Shown in pieces: positions 58,630 through 64,000 of a DNA stretch of 64,000 bases (positions are counted from its first letter, which is position 1; each line of letters starts with the position of its first letter). Source of the DNA: Elephas maximus indicus (lineage: Eukaryota > Chordata > Mammalia > Proboscidea > Elephantidae); the NCBI RefSeq assembly GCF_024166365.1, contig NC_064826.1, positions 60,529,001-60,593,000 on the forward strand, in the 5' to 3' direction. The notes beneath the pieces are model-generated. The model worked only from the letters and a program-made list of their open reading frames with translations. It had not been told where the DNA came from and did no database searches. The translations under genes were made by a program, and so were the position numbers.

Positions 58630-59668
58630 TAACAGTCTTTCCTTTTTTGCTCTCTCTTTTCTTCTTTACTTCCTGTATCTCTTCTTTGCTGGCTTCCAGT
58701 TTCTAGACCCTTCCTCTGCCTGCTCCATTCCATTCTCCCAGCCACGGTCCATCCTCCCTTCTTTGTCCCTTCTCTGTTCACTCGTGATACATCACTCTCT
58801 TGCTGGTATCCTCAGTGGGGCTACCCTTTGTACTTCTCTTGTAATCTACTCTGCCAGCCCTCGATTTTGACCTGGCATCGTCTCCTCTCTTACGCAGCAG
58901 CTGCCAAGAGCTGCTTGAGAAAATCACTCTGTAAATAAATTTATCATCTCCGGCTTTAGCTGGACCTCAGGGCAACTGCACAATCCTTCATGATGTCGCT
59001 GGTCTATTTCCTGCTGAAACCTTTCCCATCCCCCTCAAACCTTCTAACTAGCCGAATCCACCTGTCCCTCCTTTCACAGATGGCTTTCCCTCCAACTTCT
59101 TGGATGCTTAGTACTACAGTATTAGTTAGACATCAACTCCTTGTCAACACCCTGACCTCACACTATCTTCATTTTCTCCAGCTTTACTCCCTTCTTTCCA
59201 GTCTCTGAGGAAGATGTGTCCCTCTCAGTTCCTTCTTCTCATTTCTACTCTAGAAGCTTGTGTAACTGATTTCTTTTCTTTCTATATTTTCTATCTTTTC
59301 CTTTTTTGGGTTTTTTTTTTTTTTTTTTTTTTTTTGCCACGGGATTTAAACATGCTCACATCTCCCCCATCATAACTGAAGCCCTCTGTCTTTTGTGATC
59401 ATTTTTTTCTGTCTCTCATCCTTTCCTTGAGAAGTTCGTTTACCTCTTGCTTTTGGCTACTATCTTATTATACTCACATCAGTGTGGCTGACTCAGTTTT
59501 CTTTTCTGAACTCCATACCCAGATAGCCAGCTGCCTAATAGACATTGCTGCCTGCAAGTCTCACATCACCTCAATCTCAGTACACACAAAATATTATTAA
59601 TTCCTTTTCCTCAAACCTAGTCCCTATTCCTTTCTTCTCTATCTAAGCAATTGGTTCCACCAACTGTA
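58630..59668 (+). mobile_element. Old L2/CR1-type LINE fragment, sense
   Basis: C/T-rich coding-like sequence in L2 order: gcttgagaaaatcactctgt, ctgaaacctttcccatcccc, then ctccatacccagatagccag and cacctcaatctcagtacaca corresponding to part of the reverse transcriptase. Badly broken. Includes a 30-T run near 59307-59336. Confidence 0.5.
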
Positions 59669-59677
59669 TGATTTAAA

Positions 59678-62106
59678 AAAATTTTTTAGTAGTATTTTAT
59701 TGTGTTTTTAGGTGAAAGTTTACACACCAAATTAGGTTCTCATTGACCAGTTTTTATACAGATTGTTTCGTGACGTTGGTTACAGTTTTCATAACATGTC
59801 AGCATTCTCATCATTTCCATCCTGTTTGTTCTTTTATCCATTGCTCTAGCTTCCCTTCCACTCCTTGCCTTCTCATGTTTCCTATTGGGTAAATATTCAT
59901 CATTTGGCCTCATATAGTTGATTTTTTAAGGAAATACGTTACTCGTGGTTGATATTGTTTATTTTATAAGCTGATCTATTATTTGGCTGAAAGATGACCA
60001 CCAGAAATAGCTTCAGTTCCAAGTTTGAAGGGTATCTTAGGACAGTAGTCTCAGGGTTTCCTCCAGTCTCTATCTGTCCAGTAGGTCTGGCCTTTTTTTA
60101 GAAATTTGAATTCTGTTCTACATTTTTCTCCCATTCTATCTGGGACCCTCTGTTGTGTCCCTGGTCAGAATGTTAGTGGTAGCTGGGCACCATCTAGTTA
60201 GAAGAGGCTGTGGTTCTTGAGGGCTATCAGTTGTGTGGACTAGTTTCTTCTTTGAGTCTTTGATTTCCTTCATTCTCTTTTGCACCATACTAGTGGAGAT
60301 CAATAGTTGTATCTTAGATGGCCACTCCCCAGAGACTACTCACTAAACTAGGATGTAGAAGGTTATCTTTATAAATGATGGTATGTCAGTTGGCTAAGTT
60401 GTCTCCCGATGATTCTGAGCCTTCTAACCCAGTAAACCAATCCCACGAGTTGCTTGGATACATCTAGGAAGGCTCTGTAACTGTGCCTTCTATGTGCTTT
60501 GTTATATATGGATATGCATGAAGCACACATAAACATTGTATATACATGTGCCTATACATGCGTGTGAAATTTACTTACATATACCTTCCTGTACATCTGT
60601 ATGCATACATATTTACCTACATATCCGTACACGTATTTTTTGGTTGTTGAAACTGCTGTTGCAAAATTGTGTATGTTATAGCATTTTCCAAAATTGTCCC
60701 TTGTTCTTGTGTGCTTCTTAGTGTCTTAATTTATCTTGGTCAGGTTGTGCTGACTTCATCCATACTTGGTATTGCCTTTCCCATCACCAAAAATAACATG
60801 TGTCTACTATCTAGAAAGTGTTTCCTCCTACCTCTCCTTCCCATCCCCGGTAACCATCAAAGAACATTGCTTTTTGAGTGTACATAGTAGTGGGATCGTA
60901 CAGTATTTGTCCTTTTGTGATTGACTTATTTCATTCAGCATAATGTCCTGCAGATTCATCCATGTTATAAGATGTTTTGAGGAATCATCATTGTTCTTTA
61001 TAGTTGTGTAATATTCCATTGTATGTATGTACCACAGTTTGTTTATCCATTCATCTGTTGGTGGGCAGTTAGGTTGCTTCCATCTTTTTGCCGTTGAGAA
61101 TAATGCTGCAATGAACACAGGTGTGCATATGTCTGTTTGGGTCACTGCTTTTATATCTCTTGGCTGTATACCTAGCAGTGGGATTGCTGGATCATATGGT
61201 AATTGTTTCTATCTTGTCAAGGAAGTGCCATAGTGTTTTCCCTACTGGTTGTACCATTTTATAATCCCACCAGCAATGTAAAAGTTTCAGTCTGCCTACA
61301 ACCTGGCCAGCATTTGTTGCTTTCGGTTTTTTTGATCATTGCCATTTTTACGGGGGTAAGATGGTGTCTCATTGTAGTTTTAATTTGCATCTCTCTAACC
61401 AAAAGGTTGGCAGTTCAAATCCACCAGGCGCTCCTTGGAAACTCTATGGGGCAGTTCTACTCTGTCCTATAGGGTTGCTATGAGTAGGAATCGACTTGAC
61501 AGCAGTGAGTTTTTAATGATTAATGATCACAAGCATTTTTCATGTATTTGTTGGCTGCCTGAATGTCCTCTTTGGTGAAGTGTCTGTTCATGTCCTTTGC
61601 CCATTTTTTTGATTGGATTGTTTGTCTTTTTGTTGTTGAAGGTTTCTATATGTTTCAGAGATCAGACCCCTATCAGATGTCATTGCCAAGATTTTTTTCC
61701 CAGTCTGTAGGTTCTCTTTTTGCTCTCTTGTTAAAGTATTTTAATGAGCATAAGTATTTAATTTTTAGGAGGTTCCAGTTATCTAATTTATCTTTTGTCA
61801 TTTGTGTGTTTTTAGTTGTGTTTGATAACCTATTTATGCTGAAAATTAGCTCCTCTAGCTTTGTCCCTATGTTATCTTCCAGGAACTTTATAATTTTAGC
61901 TTGAACATTTAGGTCTTTGATCCATTTTGAGTTAGTTTTGTGCATGGTGTGGCTTCTGTTTATTTTTCTGCAAATCACTATCGAGTTTTGCCAGCATCAT
62001 TTATTAAAGATACTATTTCTTCTCCATTGAATGGACTTTGACCCTTTGTTGAAGACCAGATATCCACAGATGGATGAATTTATTTCTGGGTTCTCAGTCT
62101 AGTTCC
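59678..62106 (-). mobile_element. 5'-truncated L1, antisense, in CDK14 intron 2
   Basis: 3' UTR at 59690-60850 followed by the ORF2 C-terminus (minus strand of 60828-61145, WYIHTMEYYTTIKNN) and further ORF2 segments to 62106, including 61673-61978 ([10 protein letters not shown]). It corresponds to 14240-17420 of the other antisense L1. It stops where the RTE begins. A SINE splits it at 61397. Confidence 0.85.
61397..61515 (+). mobile_element. AfroSINE lacking its head, inside L1
   Basis: Begins abruptly at aaccaaaaggttggcagttc after L1 sequence catctctct and ends gacagcagtgagtttt before aatgattaatgatcac of the L1. The A-box half of the tRNA-like head is absent, so this is a 5'-truncated SINE. 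Confidence 0.9.
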
Positions 62107-64000
62107 CCCATGTGTCTGTCACTTTGTTGTACTGTGGGGACTTGGTGTTTCTGTGATGCTGGAAGCTATGCCACCAATATTCAGATGCCAGCAGGGTCAC
62201 CCATGGAGAACAGGTTTCAGCTGAGCTTCCAGACTAAGACTGACTAGGAAGAAGGACCCAGCAGTCTATTTCTGAAAAGAATTAGCCAGTGAAAACCTTA
62301 TGAATAGCAGCGGAACACTGTCTGATATAGTGCCGGAAGATGAACCCCCCAGGTTGGAAGGCACTCAAAAGATGACTGAGGAAGAGCTGCCTCCTCAAAG
62401 CGGAGTCGACCTTAAGGATGTGGATGGAGTCAAGCTTTTGGGACCTTCATTTGCTCATGTGGCATGACTCAAAATGAGAAGAAAGAGCTGCAACCATCCA
62501 TTAATAATCAGAATGTTGAATGTACCCAATATAAATCAAGGAAAATTGGAAGTTGTCAAAAATGAAATGGATTGCTTGAAGATTGGTATCTTAGGCATTA
62601 GTGAACTGAAATGGACTGGTACTGGCCATTTTGAATCTGACGATCATACAGTCTACTGTTCTGGGAATGACAGACTTGAAGAGGAATGGTGTTGCATTCA
62701 CTGCCAAAAAGAACATTTTGAGATCTACCCTGAACTACAGCGCTGTCAGTGATAGGATAATATATATGTGCCTGCAAGGAAGACCAGTTAATACTACTAT
62801 TATTCAAATTTATGCACCAACCACTAAGGCCAAAAATGAAGAAATTGAAGATTTTTATCAGCTTCTGCATTCTGAAATTGATAGAACATGCAGTCAGAAT
62901 GCATTGATAATTACTGGTGATTGGAATGTGAAAGTTAGAAACGAAGAAGGATCGGTAGTTGGAAAATACGGCCTTGGTGATAGAAATGATGCTGGAGATT
63001 GAACGATAGAATTTTGCAAGACCAACGACTTCTTCATTGCAGATACCTTTTTTTGATCAGCATAAATGGTGACTGTACACATGGACCAGACGGAACACAC
63101 AGGGATCAAATTGACTACATCTGTGGAAAGAGACAATGGAAAAGCTCAGTATCATCAGTCAGAACAAGGCCAGGGGCCGACTGTGGAACAGACCTTCAGT
63201 TGCGTATATGCAAGTTCAAGTTGAAACTGAAGAAAATCAGAGCAGGTCCACAAGAGCCAAAATATGACCTTGAGTATATCCCACCTGAATTTAGAGATCA
63301 TCTTAAGAAAAGATTTGATGCATTGAACACTAATGACTGAAGACCAGACGAGTTGTGTAATGACATCAAGGACAGCATACATAAAGAGAGCAAGAGGTCA
63401 TTGAAAAGACAGGAAAGAAAGAAGAGACCAAGATGGAAGTCAAAAGAGACTCTGAAACTTGCTTTCGAACGTCAAGCAGCTAAAGCAAAAGCAAAAGGAA
63501 GAAATAATGAAGTAAAAGAACTGAACAGAAGATTTCAAAAGGCGGCTCAAGAAGACAAAGTATTTTAATGGCATGTGCAAAGAGCTGGAGATAGAAAACC
63601 AAAAAGGAAGAACATGCTTGGCGTTTCTCAAGCTGAAAGAACTGAAGAAAAGGTTCAAGCCTTGAGTTGCAACAGTGAAGGATTCTATGGGGAAAATACT
63701 AAACGATGAAGAAAGCATCAAAAGAAGACGGAAGGAATACACAGAGTCATTATACTAAAAAGATTTGTTGATGTTCAGCCGTTTCAAGAGGTAGCATATG
63801 ATCAGGAGCTGACCATACTGAAGGAAGAAGTCCAAGCTGTACTGAAGGCATTGGCAAAAAACAAGGCTCCAGGAATTGATGGAATATCAATTGAGATGTT
63901 TCAACAAATGGATGCAGCGCTGGAAGTGCTCACTCATCTACGCCAAGAAATATGGAAGACAACCTCCTGGCCAACCAAGTGGAAGAGATCAGTATTTATG
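62107..64000 (+). mobile_element. RTE/BovB LINE, 5' part, runs off the window
   Basis: Starts at the RTE 5' end (tgtctgtcactttgttgtac) with the untranslated segment shared with the deleted copy at 39460-40622 (gtgatgctggaagctatgcc). It continues into the ORF. In the window it is the only RTE copy that keeps the 5' end joined to endonuclease sequence. Confidence 0.9.
62474..64000 (+). pseudogene. RTE ORF pseudogene: endonuclease and start of RT
   Basis: Segments in three frames follow the RTE protein. The first endonuclease part is at 62474-62752 (GISELKWTGTGHFE). The middle is at 62631-63002 (IIQIYAPTTKA, ITGDWNVKV, with the metal-binding Asp and Asn of APE-type nucleases). The end is at 62999-63340 (GTHRDQIDYI). 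A basic linker lies at 63353-63568, and the first RT block is at about 63850-64000 (KNKAPGIDGI). At least three frame breaks and a stop at 63000 make it inactive. The RT core continues outside the window. Confidence 0.88.

Noticed and set aside
51609..64000. CDK14 exon 3
   Set aside because: I looked for sequence encoding the segment after TTFDE and for splice-bounded frames and found none. It is presumably beyond 64000.

Overview
This is a stretch of mammalian nuclear DNA, most likely from an elephant or another afrotherian. The main clue is its most abundant repeat, a tRNA-derived SINE with the phrase 'ctgctaaccaaaaggtc' followed by 'ggcagttcgaatccacc' and a tail like 'cgctatgagtcggaatcgac'. 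This is the AfroSINE family of Paenungulata. BovB/RTE-type LINEs, which afrotherians carry in high copy, also occur at three places. There is no bacterial or plasmid-like architecture. Open frames on the strand opposite L1, RTE, retrovirus or CpG-island sequence account for nearly all the long ORFs.

The only functional gene I can support is CDK14 (PFTAIRE kinase 1), on the + strand. A CpG-island promoter without an obvious TATA box lies at about 42640-43720. Coding exon 1 (43550-43640) encodes the first 30 codons plus one base. After an intron of 7936 bp, a 32-nt coding exon 2 (51577-51608) continues the frame. Exon 3 and the kinase domain lie beyond the right edge. The 42 kb upstream of the CpG island show no protein-coding gene and appear to be intergenic.

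Region by region. 1-14 kb: layered L1 3' ends, two Tigger DNA transposons, AfroSINEs and an antisense MaLR-like provirus remnant whose LTR is itself split by a second LTR. 14-20.6 kb: a long antisense L1 carrying an inserted LTR and two SINEs. 20.6-26.8 kb: an antisense class I (gammaretrovirus-like) endogenous retrovirus with both LTRs, a tRNA-Arg primer binding site, and broken gag, protease, integrase and env, but no reverse transcriptase. 27-42 kb: old L2, hAT and MIR-type debris, SINEs, and an internally deleted RTE. 42.4-51.6 kb: CDK14 promoter, exon 1, intron 1 (RTE tail, MIRs, SINEs, one LTR) and exon 2. 51.6-64 kb: intron 2 with a Tigger-like element, a hAT-like MITE with 8-bp target duplications, a recent L1 fragment with a perfect 18-bp target duplication, L2, another antisense L1, and the 5' part of an RTE that runs off the window.

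I found no undescribed biological system. The points most worth a second look are the weak start-codon context and upstream ORF of CDK14, the ERV that has lost its reverse transcriptase and whose flanking L1 does not resume on the other side, the RTE deletion derivative, and the RTE-like 3' tail visible in some of the SINEs. Family names come from recognition by eye; boundaries are approximate unless target-site duplications are quoted.
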